64,000 nt of DNA from Rallus limicola (lineage: Eukaryota; Chordata; Aves; Gruiformes; Rallidae). The notes under the pieces were generated by a model. That model was not told the DNA's origin. It saw nothing but the letters and a program-made list of their open reading frames with translations, and did no database searches. The stretch lies in NCBI GenBank assembly GCA_022605955.1, contig JAKCOZ010000221.1, positions 124,001-188,000 of the forward strand, written 5' to 3'. The position numbers were made by a program, and so were the translations under genes. This document shows, piece by piece, positions 10,346-22,955 of the stretch (position 1 is the stretch's first letter; each line of letters begins with the position of its first letter).

Positions 10346-11509
10346 AGCTATGCCTTTCATGCCTAGCTTCTTTACTTTGGGAGTTATTGCTGGACGTTTA
10401 GCATGTTTTGAACTGCAGTCTGCTAGGGCCGAGAAAAGCACCGTAGGAGGTTCCAGGCATGTTCCCTCTTTCCAGGCAAAGGAAAAGGCTGAGAACCAAA
10501 GTGACAGGGGCTGCTCGTGTGTCATGTTAGGAGGTTTCAGACAAGCTATGCCTTTCATGCCTAGCTTCTTTACTTTGGGAGTTATTGCTGGACGTTTAGC
10601 ATGTTTTGAACTGCAGTCTGCTAGGGCCGAGAAAAGCACCGTAGGAGGTTCCAGGCATGTTCCCTCTTTCCAGGCAAAGGAAAAGGCTGAGAGCCAAAGT
10701 GACAGGGTCTGCTTGTGTGTCCTGTTAGGAGGTTTCAGACAAGCTATGCCTTTCAGGCCTAACTTCTTTACTTTGGGAGTTATTGCTGGACGTTTAGCAT
10801 GTTTTGAACTGCAGTCTGCTAGGGCCGAGAAAAGCACCGTAGGAGGTTCCAGGCATGTTCCCTCTTTCCAGGCAAAGGAAAAGGCTGAGAGCCAAAGTGA
10901 CAGGGGCTGCTCGTGTGTCCTGTTAGGAGGTTTCAGACAAGCTATGCCTTTCAGGCCTAGCTTCTTTACTTTGGGAGTTATTGCTGGACGTTTAGCATGT
11001 TTTGAACTGCAGTCTGCTAGGGCCGAGAAAAGCACCGTAGGAGGTTCCAGGCATGTTCCCTCTTTCCAGGCAAAGGAAAAGGCTGAGAGCCAAAGTGACA
11101 GGGTCTGCTCGTGTGTCCTGTTAGGAGGTTTCAGACAAGCTATGCCTTTCAGGCCTAGCTTCTTTACTTTGGGAGTTATTGCTGGACGTTTAGCATGTTT
11201 TGAACTGCAGTCTGCTAGGGCCGAGAAAAGCACCGTAGGAGGTTCCAGGCATGTTCCCTCTTTCCAGGCAAAGGAAAAGGCTGAGAGCCAAAGTGACAGG
11301 GTCTTCTCGTGTGTCCTGTTAGGAGGTTTCAGACAAGCTATGCCTTTCAGGCCTAGCTTCTTTACTTTGGGAGTTATTGCTGGACGTTTAGCATGTTTTG
11401 AGCTGCAGTCTGCTAGGGCAGAGAAAAGCACCGTAGGAGGTTCCAGGCATGTTCCCTCTTTCCAGGCAAAGGAAAAGGCTGAGAGCCAAAGTGACAGGGT
11501 CTGCTCGTG

Positions 11510-11580
11510 TGTCCTGTTAGGAGGTTAAAGACAAGCTATGCCTTTCAGGCCTAGCTTGTCTGAAACCTCCTAACAGGACA
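11510..11580 (+). repeat. Hairpin junction 8
   Basis: The left arm has GGTTAAAGAC for GGTTTCAGAC; right arm consensus. The next block has 15 monomers plus one 1-bp insertion. Confidence 0.95.
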
Positions 11581-13366
11581 AGCTATGCCTTTCATGCCTA
11601 GCTTCTTTACTTTGGGAGTTATTGCTGGACGTTTAGCATGTTTTGAACTGCAGTCTGCTAGGGCCGAGAAAAGCACCGTAGGAGGTTCCAGGCATGTTCC
11701 CTCTTTCCAGGCAAAGGAAAAGGCTGAGAGCCAAAGTGACAGGGTCTGCTCGTGTGTCCTCTTAGGAGGTTTCAGACAAGCTATGCCTTTCAGGCCTAGC
11801 TTCTTTACTTTGGGAGTTATTGCTGGACGTTTAGCATGTTTTGAACTGCAGTCTGCTAGGGCCGAGAAAAGCACCGTAGGAGGTTCCAGGCATGTTCCCT
11901 CTTTCCAGGCAAAGGAAAAGGCTGAGAGCCAAAGTGACAGGGGCTGCTCGTGTGTCATGTTAGGAGGTTTCAGACAAGCTATGCCTTTCAGGCCTAGCTT
12001 CTTTACTTTGGGAGTTATTGCTGGACGTTTAGCATGTTTTGAGCTGCAGTCTGCTAGGGCCGAGAAAAGCACCGTAGGAGGTTCCAGGCATGTTCCCTCT
12101 TTCCAGGCAAAGGAAAAGGCTGAGAGCCAAAGTGACAGGGGCTGCTCGTGTGTCCTGTTAGGAGGTTTCAGACAAGCTATGCCTTTCAGGCCTAGCTTCT
12201 TTACTTTTGGAGTTATTGCTGGACGTTTAGCATGTTTTGAACTGAAGTCTGCTAGGGCCGAGAAAAGCACCGTAGGAGGTTCCAGGCATGTTCCCTCTTT
12301 CCAGGCAAAGGAAAAGGCTGAGAGCCAAAGTGACAGGGTCTGCTCGTGTGTCCTGTTAGGAGGTTTCAGACAAGCTATGCCTTTCAGGCCTAGCTTCTTT
12401 ACTTTGGGAGTTATTGCTGGACGTTTAGCATGTTTTGAGCTGCAGTCTGCTAGGTCCGAGAAAAGCACCGTAGGAGGTTCCAGGCATGTTCCCTCTTTCC
12501 AGGCAAAGGAAAAGGCTGAGAGCCAAAGTGACAGGTGCTGCTCATGTGTCCTGTTAGGAGGTTTCAGACAAGCTATGCCTTTCAGGCCTAGCTTCTTTAC
12601 TTTGGGAGTTATTGCTGGACGTTTAGCATGTTTTGAACTGCAGTCTGCTAGGGCCGAGAAAAGCACCGTAGGAGGTTCCAGGCATGTTCCCTCTTTCCAG
12701 GCAAAGGAAAAGGCTGAGAGCCAAAGTGACAGGGTCTGCTCGTGTGTCCTGTTAGGAGGTTTCAGACAAGCTATGCCTTTCAGGCCTAGCTTCTTTACTT
12801 TGGGAGTTATTGCTGGACGTTTAGCATGTTTTGAACTGCAGTCTGCTAGGTCCGAGAAAAGCACTGTAGGAGGTTCCAGGCATGTTCCCTCTTTCCAGGC
12901 AAAGGAAAAGGCTGAGAGCCAAAGTGACATGGTCTGCTCGGGTGTCCTGTTAGGAGGTTTCAGACAAGCTATGCCTTTCAGGCCTAGCTTCTTTACTTTG
13001 GGAGTTATTGCTGGACGTTTAGCATGTTTTGAATTGCAGTCTGCTAGGGCCGAGAAAAGCACCGTAGGAGGTTCCAGGCATGTTCCCTCTTTCCAGGCAA
13101 AGGAAAAGGCTGAGAGCCAAAGTGACAGGGTCTGCTCGTGTGTCCTGTTAGGAGGTTTCAGACAAGCTATGCCTTTCAGGCCTAGCTTCTTTACTTTGGG
13201 AGTTATTGCTGGACGTTTAGCATGTTTTGAACTGCAGTCTGCTAGGGCCGAGAAAAGCACCGTAGGAGGTTCCAGGCATGTTCCCTCTTTCCAGGCAAAG
13301 GAAAAGGCTGAGAACCAAAGTGACAGGGGCTGCTCGTGTGTCATGTTAGGAGGTTTCAGACAAGCT

Positions 13367-14357
13367 ATGCCTTTCATGCCTAGCTTCTTTACTTTGGGAG
13401 TTATTGCTGGACGTTTAGCATGTTTTGAACTGCAGTCTGCTAGGGCCGAGAAAAGCACGGTAGGAGGTTCCAGGCATGTTCCCTCTTTCCAGGCAAAGGA
13501 AAAGGCTGAGAGCCAAAGTGACAGGGGCTGCTCATGTGTCCTGTTAGGAGGTTTCAGACAAGCTATGCCTTTCAGGCCTAGCTTCTTTACTTTGGGAGTT
13601 ATTGCTATACGTTTAGCATGTTTTGAGCTGCAGTCTGCTAGGGCCGAGAAAAGCACCGTAGGAGGTTCCAGGCATGTTCCCTCTTTCCAAGCAAAGGAAA
13701 AAGCTGAGAGCCAAAGTGAAAGGGTTTGCTCGTGTGTCCTGTTAGGAGGTTTCAGACAAGCTATGCCTTTCAGGCCTAGCTTCTTTACTTTGGGAGTTAT
13801 TGCTGGACGTTTAGCATGTTTTGAATTGCAGTCTGCTAGGGCCGAGAAAAGCACCGTAGGAGGTTCCAGGCATGTTCCCTCTTTCCAGGCAAAGGAAAAG
13901 GCTGAGAGCCAAAGTGACAGGGTCTGCTTGTGTGTCCTGTTAGGAGGTTTCAGACAAGCTATGCCTTTCAGGCCTAGCTTCTTTACTTTGGGAGTTATTG
14001 CTGGACGTTTAGCATGTTTTGAACTGCAGTCTGCTAGGGCCGAGAAAAGCACCGTAGGAGGTTCCAGGCATGTTCCCTCTTTCCAGGCAAAGGAAAAGGC
14101 TGAGAACCAAAGTGACAGGGGCTGCTCGTGTGTCATGTTAGGAGGTTTCAGACAAGCTATGCCTTTCAGGCCTAGCTTCTTTACTTTGGGAGTTATTGCT
14201 GGACGTTTAGCATGTTTTGAACTGCAGTCTGCTAGGGCCGAGAAAAGCACCGTAGGAGGTTCCAGGCATGTTCCCTCTTTCCAGGCAAAGGAAAAGGCTG
14301 AGAGCCAAAGTGACAGGGTCTGCTCGTGTGTCCTGTTAGAGAGGTTTCAGACAAGCT
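13367..14357 (+). repeat. Five-monomer 'ATACG' block, copy 5
   Basis: Same ordered variants, insertion at 14340. The first monomer carries the junction-linked T without a junction and a private GCACGGTAGG. Confidence 0.92.
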
Positions 14358-14527
14358 ATGCCTTTCAGGCCTAGCTTCTTTACTTTGGGAGTTATTGCTG
14401 GACGTTTAGCATGTTTTGAACTGCAGTCTGCTAGGGCCGAGAAAAGCACCGTAGGAGGTTCCAGGCATGTTCCCTCTTTCCAGGCAAAGGAAAAGGCTGA
14501 GAGCCAAAGTGACAGGGGCGGCTCGTG

Positions 14528-14598
14528 TGTCCTGTTAGGAGGTTTCAGACAAGCTATGCCTTTCAGGCCTAGCTTGTCTGAAACCTCCTAACATGACA
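14528..14598 (+). repeat. Hairpin junction 9
   Basis: One right-arm change (AACATGACA for AACAGGACA). The next block has 13 monomers (14603-17223). Confidence 0.96.
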
Positions 14599-14602
14599 AG
14601 CT

Positions 14603-17163
14603 ATGCCTTTCATGCCTAGCTTCTTTACTTTGGGAGTTATTGCTGGACGTTTAGCATGTTTTGAACTGCAGTCTGCTAGGGCCGAGAAAAGCACCGTAGG
14701 AGGTTCCAGGCATGTTCCCTCTTTCCAGGCAAAGGAAAAGGCTGAGAGCCAAAGTGACAGGGTCTGCTCGTGTGTCCTGTTAGGAGGTTTCAGACAAGCT
14801 ATGCCTTTCAGGCCTAGCTTCTTTACTTTGGGAGTTATTGCTGGACGTTTAGCATGTTTTGAACTGCAGTCTGCTAGGGCCGAGAAAAGCACCGTAGGAG
14901 GTTCCAGGCATGTTCCCTCTTTCCAGGCAAAGGAAAAGGCTGAGAGCCAAAGTGACAGGGTCTGCTCGTGTGTCCTGTTAGGAGGTTTCAGACAAGCTAT
15001 GCCTTTCATGCCTAGCTTCTTTACTTTGGGAGTTATTGCTGGACGTTTAGCATGTTTTGAACTGCAGTCTGCTAGGGCCGAGAAAAGCACCGTAGGAGGT
15101 TCCAGGCATGTTCCCTCTTTCCAGGCAAAGGAAAAGGCTGAGAGCCAAAGTGACAGGGTCTGCTCGTGTGTCCTGTTAGGAGGTTTCAGACAAGCTATGC
15201 CTTTCAGGCCTAGCTTCTTTACTTTGGGAGTTATTGCTGGACGTTTAGCATGTTTTGAACTGCAGTCTGCTAGGGCCGAGAAAAGCACCGTAGGAGGTTC
15301 CAGGCATGTTCCCTCTTTCCAGGCAAAGGAAAAGGCTGAGAGCCAAAGTGACAGGGTCTGCTCGTGTGTCCTGTTAGGAGGTTTCAGACAAGCTATGCCT
15401 TTCAGGCCTAGCTTCTTTACTTTGTGAGTTATTGCTGGACGTTTAGCATGTTTTGAACTGCAGTCTGCTAGGGCCGAGAAAAGCACCGTAGGAGGTTCCA
15501 GGCATGTTCCCTCTTTCCAGGCAAAGGAAAAGGCTGAGAGCCAAAGTGACAGGGTGTGCTCGTGTGTCCTGTTAGGAGGTTTCAGACAAGCTATGCCTTT
15601 CAGGCCTAGCTTCTTTACTTTGGGAGTTATTGCTGGACGTTTAGCATGTTTTGAACTGCAGTCTGCTAGGGCCGAGAAAAGCACCGTAGGAGGTTCCAGG
15701 CATGTTCCCTCTTTCCAGGCAAAGGAAAAGGCTGAGAGCCAAAGTGACAGGGTCTGCTCGTGTGTCCTGTTAGGAGGTTTCAGACAAGCTATGCCTTTCA
15801 GGCCTAGCTTCTTTACTTTGGGAGTTATTGCTGGACGTTTAGCATGTTTTGAACTGTAGTCTGCTAGGGCCGAGAAAAGCACCGTAGGAGGTTCCAGGCA
15901 TGTTCCCTCTTTCCAGGCAAAGGAAAAGGCTGAGAGCCAAAGTGACAGGGTCTGCTCGTGTGTCCTGTTAGGAGGTTTCAGACAAGCTATGCCTTTCAGG
16001 CCTAGCTTCTTTACTTTGGGAGTTATTGCTGGACGTTTAGCATGTTTTGAACTGCAGTCTGCTAGGGCCGAGAAAAGCACCGTAGGAGGTTCCAGGCATG
16101 TTCCCTCTTTCCAGGCAAAGGAAAAGGCTGAGAGCCAAAGTGACAGGGTCTGCTCGTGTGTCCTGTTAGGAGGTTTCAGACAAGCTATGCCTTTCAGGCC
16201 TAGCTTCTTTACTTTGGGAGTTATTGCTGGACGTTTAGCATGTTTTGAACTGCAGTCTGCTAGGGCCGAGAAAAGCACCGTAGGAGGTTCCAGGCATGTT
16301 CCCTCTTTCCAGGCAAAGGAAAAGGCTGAGAGCCAAAGTGACAGGGTCTGCTCGTGTGTCCTGTTAGGAGGTTTCAGACAAGCTATGCCTTTCAGGCCTA
16401 GCTTCTTTACTTTGGGAGTTATTGCTGGACGTTTAGCATGTTTTGAACTGCAGTCTGCTAGGGCCGAGAAAAGCACCGTAGGAGGTTCCAGGCATGTTCC
16501 CTCTTTCCAGGCAAAGGAAAAGGCTGAGAGCCAAAGTGACAGGGTCTGCTCGTGTGTCCTGTTAGGAGGTTTCAGACAAGCTATGCCTTTCAGGCCTAGC
16601 TTCTTTACTTTGGGAGTTATTGCTGGACGTTTAGCATGTTTTGAACTGCAGTCTGCTAGGGCCGAGAAAAGCACCGTAGGAGGTTCCAGGCATGTTCCCT
16701 CTTTCCAGGCAAAGGAAAAGGCTGAGAGCCAAAGTGACAGGGTCTGCTCGTGTGTCCTGTTAGGAGGTTTCAGACAAGCTATGCCTTTCAGGCCTAGCTT
16801 CTTTACTTTGGGAGTTATTGCTGGACGTTTAGCATGTTTTGAACTGCAGTCTGCTAGGGCCGAGAAAAGCACCGTAGGAGGTTCCAGGCATGTTCCCTCT
16901 TTCCAGGCAAAGGAAAAGGCTGAGAGCCAAAGTGACAGGGTCTGCTCGTGTGTCCTGTTAGGAGGTTTCAGACAAGCTATGCCTTTCAGGCCTAGCTTCT
17001 TTACTTTGGGAGTTATTGCTGGACGTTTAGCATGTTTTGAACTGCAGTCTGCTAGGGCCGAGAAAAGCACCGTAGGAGGTTCCAGGCATGTTCCCTCTTT
17101 CCAGGCAAAGGAAAAGGCTGAGAGCCAAAGTGACAGGGTCTGCTCGTGTGTCCTGTTAGGAGG
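14603..17163 (+). repeat. Homogeneous monomeric tract of 13 near-identical units
   Basis: Thirteen successive monomers read as consensus. By eye I find only these differences: the T at the first unit's position 11, the same T near 15009, G-to-T at 15425, C-to-G at 15556 and C-to-T at 15857. Elsewhere in the window neighbouring monomers usually differ by several diagnostic changes. The tract looks like a recent one-monomer expansion inside an older HOR landscape. Confidence 0.88.
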
Positions 17164-17219
17164 TTTCAGACAAGCTATGCCTTTCAGGCCTAGCTTGTCT
17201 GAAACCTCCTAACAGGACA
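17149..17219 (+). repeat. Hairpin junction 10 (perfect arms)
   Basis: Both 29-bp arms match exactly. The next block has 4 monomers. Confidence 0.97.
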
Positions 17220-17987
17220 AGCTATGCCTTTCATGCCTAGCTTCTTTACTTTGGGAGTTATTGCTGGACGTTTAGCATGTTTTGAACTGCAGTCTGCTAG
17301 GGCCGAGAAAAGCACCGTAGGAGGTTCCAGGCATGTTCCCTCTTTCCAGGCAAAGGAAAAGGCTGAGAGCCAAAGTGACAGGGGCTGCTCGTGTGTCCTG
17401 TTAGGAGGTTTCAGACAAGCTATGCCTTTCAGGCCTAGCTTCTTTACTTTGGGAGTTATTGCTGGACGTTTAGCATGTTTTGAACTGCAGTCTGCTAGGG
17501 CCGAGAAAAGCACCGTAGGAGGTTCCAGGCATGTTCCCTCTTTCCAGGCAAAGGAAAAGGCTGAGAGCCAAAGTGACAGGGTCTGCTCGTGTGTCCAGTT
17601 AGGAGGTTTCAGACAAGCTATGCCTTTCAGGCCTAGCTTCTTTACTTTGGGAGTTATTGCTGGACGTTTAGCATGTTTTGAACTGCAGTCTGCTAGGGCC
17701 GAGAAAAGCACCGTAGGAGGTTCCAGGCATGTTCCCTCTTTCCAGGCAAAGGAAAAGGCTGAGAGCCAAAGTGACAGGGTCTTCTCGTGTGTCCTGTTAG
17801 GAGGTTTCAGACAAGCTATGCCTTTCAGGCCTAGCTTCTTTACTTTGGGAGTTATTGCTGGACGTTTAGCATGTTTTGAGCTGCAGTCTGCTAGGGCCGA
17901 GAAAAGCACCGTAGGAGGTTCCAGGCATGTTCCCTCTTTCCAGGCAAAGGAAAAGGCTGAGAGCCAAAGTGACAGGGTCTGCTCGTG

Positions 17988-18058
17988 TGTCCTGTTAGGA
18001 GGTTTCAGACAAGCTATGCCTTTCAGGCCTAGCTTGTCTGAAACCTCCTAACAGGACA
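17988..18058 (+). repeat. Hairpin junction 11 (perfect arms)
   Basis: Both 29-bp arms match exactly. The next block has 10 monomers; its first monomer has GTTTATCATG. Confidence 0.97.
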
Positions 18059-20014
18059 AGCTATGCCTTTCATGCCTAGCTTCTTTACTTTGGGAGTTAT
18101 TGCTGGACGTTTATCATGTTTTGAACTGCAGTCTGCTAGGGCCGAGAAAAGCACCGTAGGAGGTTCCAGGCATGTTCCCTCTTTCCAGGCAAAGGAAAAG
18201 GCTGAGAGCCAAAGTGACAGGGTCTGCTCGTGTGTCCTCTTAGGAGGTTTCAGACAAGCTATGCCTTTCAGGCCTAGCTTCTTTACTTTGGGAGTTATTG
18301 CTGGACGTTTAGCATGTTTTGAACTGCAGTCTGCTAGGGCCGAGAAAAGCACCGTAGGAGGTTCCAGGCATGTTCCCTCTTTCCAGGCAAAGGAAAAGGC
18401 TGAGAGCCAAAGTGACAGGGGCTGCTCGTGTGTCCTGTTAGGAGGTTTCAGACAAGCTATGCCTTTCATGCCTAGCTTCTTTACTTTGGGAGTTATTGCT
18501 GGACGTTTAGCATGTTTTGAACTGCAGTCTGCTAGGGCCGAGAAAAGCACCGTAGGAGGTTCCAGGCATGTTCCCTCTTTCCAGGCAAAGGAAAAGGCTG
18601 AGAGCCAAAGTGACAGGGTCTGCTCGTGTGTCCTGTTAGGAGGTTTCAGACAAGCTATGCCTTTCAGGCCTAGCTTCTTTACTTTGGGAGTTATTGCTGG
18701 ACGTTTAGCATGTTTTGAACTGCAGTCTGCTAGGGCCGAGAAAAGCACCGTAGGAGGTTCCAGGCATGTTCCCTCTTTCCAGGCAAAGGAAAAGGCTGAG
18801 AGCCAAAGTGACAGGGTCTGCTCGTGTGTCCTGTTAGGAGGTTTCAGACAAGCTATGCCTTTCAGGCCTAGCTTCTTTACTTTGGGAGTTATTGCTGGAC
18901 GTTTAGCATGTTTTGAACTGCAGTCTGCTAGGGCTGAGAAAAGCACCGTAGGAGGTTCCAGGCATGTTCCCTCTTTCCAGGCAAAGGAAAAGGCTGAGAG
19001 CCAAAGTGACAGGTGCTGCTCATGTGTCCTGTTAGGAGGTTTCAGACAAGCTATGCCTTTCAGGCCTAGCTTCTTTACTTTGGGAGTTATTGCTGGACGT
19101 TTAGCATGTTTTGAACTGCAGTCTGCTAGGGCCGAGAAAAGCACCGTAGGAGGTTCCAGGCATGTTCCCTCTTTCCAGGCAAAGGAAAAGGCTGAGAGCC
19201 AAAGTGACAGGGTCTGCTCGTGTGTCCTGTTAGGAGGTTTCAGACAAGCTATGCCTTTCAGGCCTAGCTTCTTTACTTTGGGAGTTATTGCTTGACGTTT
19301 AGCATGTTTTGAACTGCAGTCTGCTAGGTCCAAGAAAAGCACCGTAGGAGGTTCCAGGCATGTTCCCTCTTTCCAGGCAAAGGAAAAGGCTGAGAGCCAA
19401 AGTGACAGGGTCTGCTCGGGTGTCCTGTTAGGAGGTTTCAGACAAGCTATGCCTTTCAGGCCTAGCTTCTTTACTTTGGGAGTTATTGCTGGACGTTTAG
19501 CATGTTTTGAACTGCAGTCTGCTAGGTCCGAGAAAAGCACCGTAGGAGGTTCCAGGCATGTTCCCTCTTTCCAGGCAAAGGAAAAGGCTGAGAGCCAAAG
19601 TGACAGGGTCTGCTCGTGTGTCCTGTTAGGAGGTTTCAGACAAGCTATGCCTTTCAGGCCTAGCTTCTTTACTTTGGGAGTTATTGCTGGACGTTTAGCA
19701 TGTTTTGAACTGCAGTCTGCTAGGGCCGAGAAAAGCAACGTAGGAGGTTCCAGGCATGTTCCCTCTTTCCAGGCAAAGGAAAAGGCTGAGAACCAAAGTG
19801 ACAGGGACTGCTCGTGTGTCCTGTTAGGAGGTTTCAGACAAGCTATGCCTTTCAGGCCTAGCTTCTTTACTTTGGGAGTTATTGCTGGACGTTTAGCATG
19901 TTTTGAATTGCAGTCTGCTAGGGCCGAGAAAAGCACCGTAGGAGGTTCCAGGCATGTTCCCTCTTTCCAGGCAAAGGAAAAGGCTGAGAGCCAAAGTGAC
20001 AGGGTCTGCTCGTG

Positions 20015-20085
20015 TGTCCTGTTAGGAGCTTTCAGACAAGCTATGCCTTTCAGGCCTAGCTTGTCTGAAACCTCCTAACAGGACA
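20015..20085 (+). repeat. Hairpin junction 12
   Basis: One left-arm change (GGAGCTTTC), shared with junction 7. The two monomers upstream also match those before junction 7 (AAGCAACGTAGG, then GAATTGCAG). The next block has 6 monomers. Confidence 0.96.
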
Positions 20086-21249
20086 AGCTATGCCTTTCAT
20101 GCCTAGCTTCTTTACTTTGGGAGTTATTGCTGGACGTTTAGCATGTTTTGAACTGCAGTCTGCTAGGGCCGAGAAAAGCACCGTAGGAGGTTCCAGGCAT
20201 GTTCCCTCTTTCCAGGCAAAGGAAAAGGCTGAGAGCCAAAGTGACAGGGTCTGCTCGTGTGTCCTGTTAGGAGGTTTCAGACAAGCTATGCCTTTCAGGC
20301 CTAGCTTCTTTACTTTGGGAGTTATTGCTGGACGTTTAGCATGTTTTGAACTGCAGTCTGCTAGGGCCGAGAAAAGCACAGTAGGAGGTTCCAGGCATGT
20401 TCCCTCTTTCCAGGCAAAGGAAAAGGCTGAGAGCCAAAGTGACAGGGTCTGCTCGTGTGTCCTGTTAGGAGGTTTCAGACAAGCTATGCCTTTCAGGCCT
20501 AGCTTCTTTACTTTGGGAGTTATTGCTGGACGTTTAGCATGTTTTGAACTGCAGTCTGCTAGGGCCGAGAAAAGCACCGTAGGAGGTTCCAGGCATGTTC
20601 CCTCTTTCCAGGCAAAGGAAAAGGCTGAGAGCCAAAGTGACAGGGTCTGCTCGTGTGTCCTGTTAGGAGGTTTCAGACAAGCTATGCCTTTCAGGCCTAG
20701 CTTCTTTACTTTGGGAGTTATTGCTGGACGTTTAGCATGTTTTGAACTGCAGTCTGCTAGGGCCGAGAAAAGCACCGTAGGAGGTTCCAGGCATGTTCCC
20801 TCTTTCCAGGCAAAGGAAAAGGCTGAGAGCCAAAGTGACAGGGTCTGCTCGGGTGTCCTGTTAGGAGGTTTCAGACAAGCTATGCCTTTCAGGCCTAGCT
20901 TCTTTACTTTGGGAGTTATTGCTGGACGTTTAGCATGTTTTGAACTGCAGTCTGCTAGGGCCGAGAAAAGCACCGTAGGAGGTTCCAGGCATGTTCCCTC
21001 TTTCCAGGCAAAGGAAAAGGCTGAGATCCAAAGTGACAGGGGCTGCTCGTGTGTCCTGTTAGGAGGTTTCAGACAAGCTATGCCTTTCAGGCCTAGCTTC
21101 TTTACTTTGGGAGTTATTGCTGGACGTTTAGCATGTTTTGAGCTGCAGTCTGCTAGGGCCGAAAAAAGCACCGTAGGAGGTTCCAGGCATGTTCCCTCTT
21201 TCCAGGCAAAGGAAAAGGCTGAGAGCCAAAGTGACAGGGTCTGCTCGTG

Positions 21250-21320
21250 TGTCCTGTTAGGAGGTTTCAGACAAGCTATGCCTTTCAGGCCTAGCTTGTC
21301 TGAAACCTCCTAACAGGACA
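21250..21320 (+). repeat. Hairpin junction 13 (perfect arms)
   Basis: Both 29-bp arms match exactly. The next block has 7 monomers. Confidence 0.97.
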
Positions 21321-22682
21321 AGCTATGCCTTTCATGCCTAGCTTCTTTACTTTGGGAGTTATTGCTGGACGTTTAGCATGTTTTGAACTGCAGTCTGCTA
21401 GGGCCGAGAAAAGCACCGTAGGAGGTTCCAGGCATGTTCCCTCTTTCCAGGCAAAGGAAAAGGCTGAGAGCCAAAGTGACAGGGGCTGCTCGTGTGTCCT
21501 GTTAGGAGGTTTCAGACAAGCTATGCCTTTCAGGCCTAGCTTCTTTACTTTGGGAGTTATTGCTGGACGTTTAGCATGTTTTGAACTGCAGTCTGCTAGG
21601 GCCGAGAAAAGCACCGTAGGAGGTTCCAGGCATGTTCCCTCTTTCCAGGCAAAGGAAAAGGCTGCGAACCAAAGTGACAGGGTCTGCTCGTGTGTCATGT
21701 TAGGAGGTTTCAGACAAGCTATGCCTTTCAGGCCTAGCTTCTTTACTTTGGGAGTTATTGCTGGACGTTTAGCATGTTTTGAACTGAAGTCTGCTAGGGC
21801 CGAGAAAAGCACCGTAGGAGGTTCCAGGCATGTTCCCTCTTTCCAGGCAAAGGAAAAGGCTGAGAGCCAAAGTGACAGGGTCTGCTCGTGTGTCCTGTTA
21901 GGAGGTTTCAGACAAGCTATGCCTTTCAGGCCTAGCTTCTTTACTTTGGGAGTTATTGCTGGACGTTTAGCATGTTTTGAGCTGCAGTCTGCTAGGGCCG
22001 AGAAAAGCACCGTAGGAGGTTCCAGGCATGTTCCCTCTTTCCAGGCAAAGGAAAAGGCTGAGAGCCAAAGTGACAGGTGCTGCTCATGTGTCCTGTTAGG
22101 AGGTTTCAGACAAGCTATGCCTTTCAGGCCTAGCTTCTTTACTTTGGGAGTTATTGCTGGACGTTTAGCATGTTTTGAACTGCAGTCTGCTAGGGCCGAG
22201 AAAAGCACCGTAGGAGGTTCCAGGCATGTTCCCTCTTTCCAGGCAAAGGAAAAGGCTGAGAGCCAAAGTGACAGGGTCTGCTCGTGTGTCCTGTTAGGAG
22301 GTTTCAGACAAGCTATGCCTTTCAGGCCTAGCTTCTTTACTTTGGGAGTTATTGCTGGACGTTTAGCATGTTTTGAACTGCAGTCTGCTAGGGCCGAGAA
22401 AAGCACCGTAGGAGGTTCCAGGCATGTTCCCTCTTTCCAGGCAAAGGAAAAGGCTGAGAGCCAAAGTGACAGGGTCTGCTCGTGTGTCCTGTTAGGAGGT
22501 TTCAGACAAGCTATGCCTTTCAGGCCTAGCTTCTTTACTTTGGGAGTTATTGCTGGACGTTTAGCATGTTTTGAACTGCAGTCTGCTAGGGCCGAGAAAA
22601 GCACCGTAGGAGGTTCCAGGCATGTTCCCTCTTTCCAGGCAAAGGAAAAGGCTGAGAACCAAAGTGACCGGGTCTGCTCGTG

Positions 22683-22753
22683 TGTCATGTTAGGAGGTTT
22701 CAGACAAGCTATGCCTTTCAGGCCTAGCTTGTCTGAAACCTCCTAACAGGACA
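22683..22753 (+). repeat. Hairpin junction 14
   Basis: One mismatch (left arm TCATG). The next block has 8 monomers plus one 1-bp insertion. Confidence 0.96.
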
Positions 22754-22955
22754 AGCTATGCCTTTCATGCCTAGCTTCTTTACTTTGGGAGTTATTGCTG
22801 GACGTTTAGCATGTTTTGAACTGCAGTCTGCTAGGGCCGAGAAAAGCACCGTAGGAGGTTCCAGGCATGTTCCCTCTTTCCAGGCAAAGGAAAAGGCTGA
22901 TAACCAAAGTGACAGGGGCTGCTCGTGTGTCATGTTAGGAGGTTTCAGACAAGCT

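Larger units (their letters stand above)
8718..10349 (+). repeat. 1189-bp tandem duplication (six-monomer HOR)
   Basis: Two marks repeat at exactly 1189 bp (6 x 198 + 1): the 1-bp insertion at 8700 and 9889, and AAGCAACGTAGG at about 8807 and 9996, the latter with GAGAACC and GGGACTGC. The second copy stays similar through about two monomers and then runs into junction 7. It contains the ATACG block described at 8916-9906. Confidence 0.92.
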
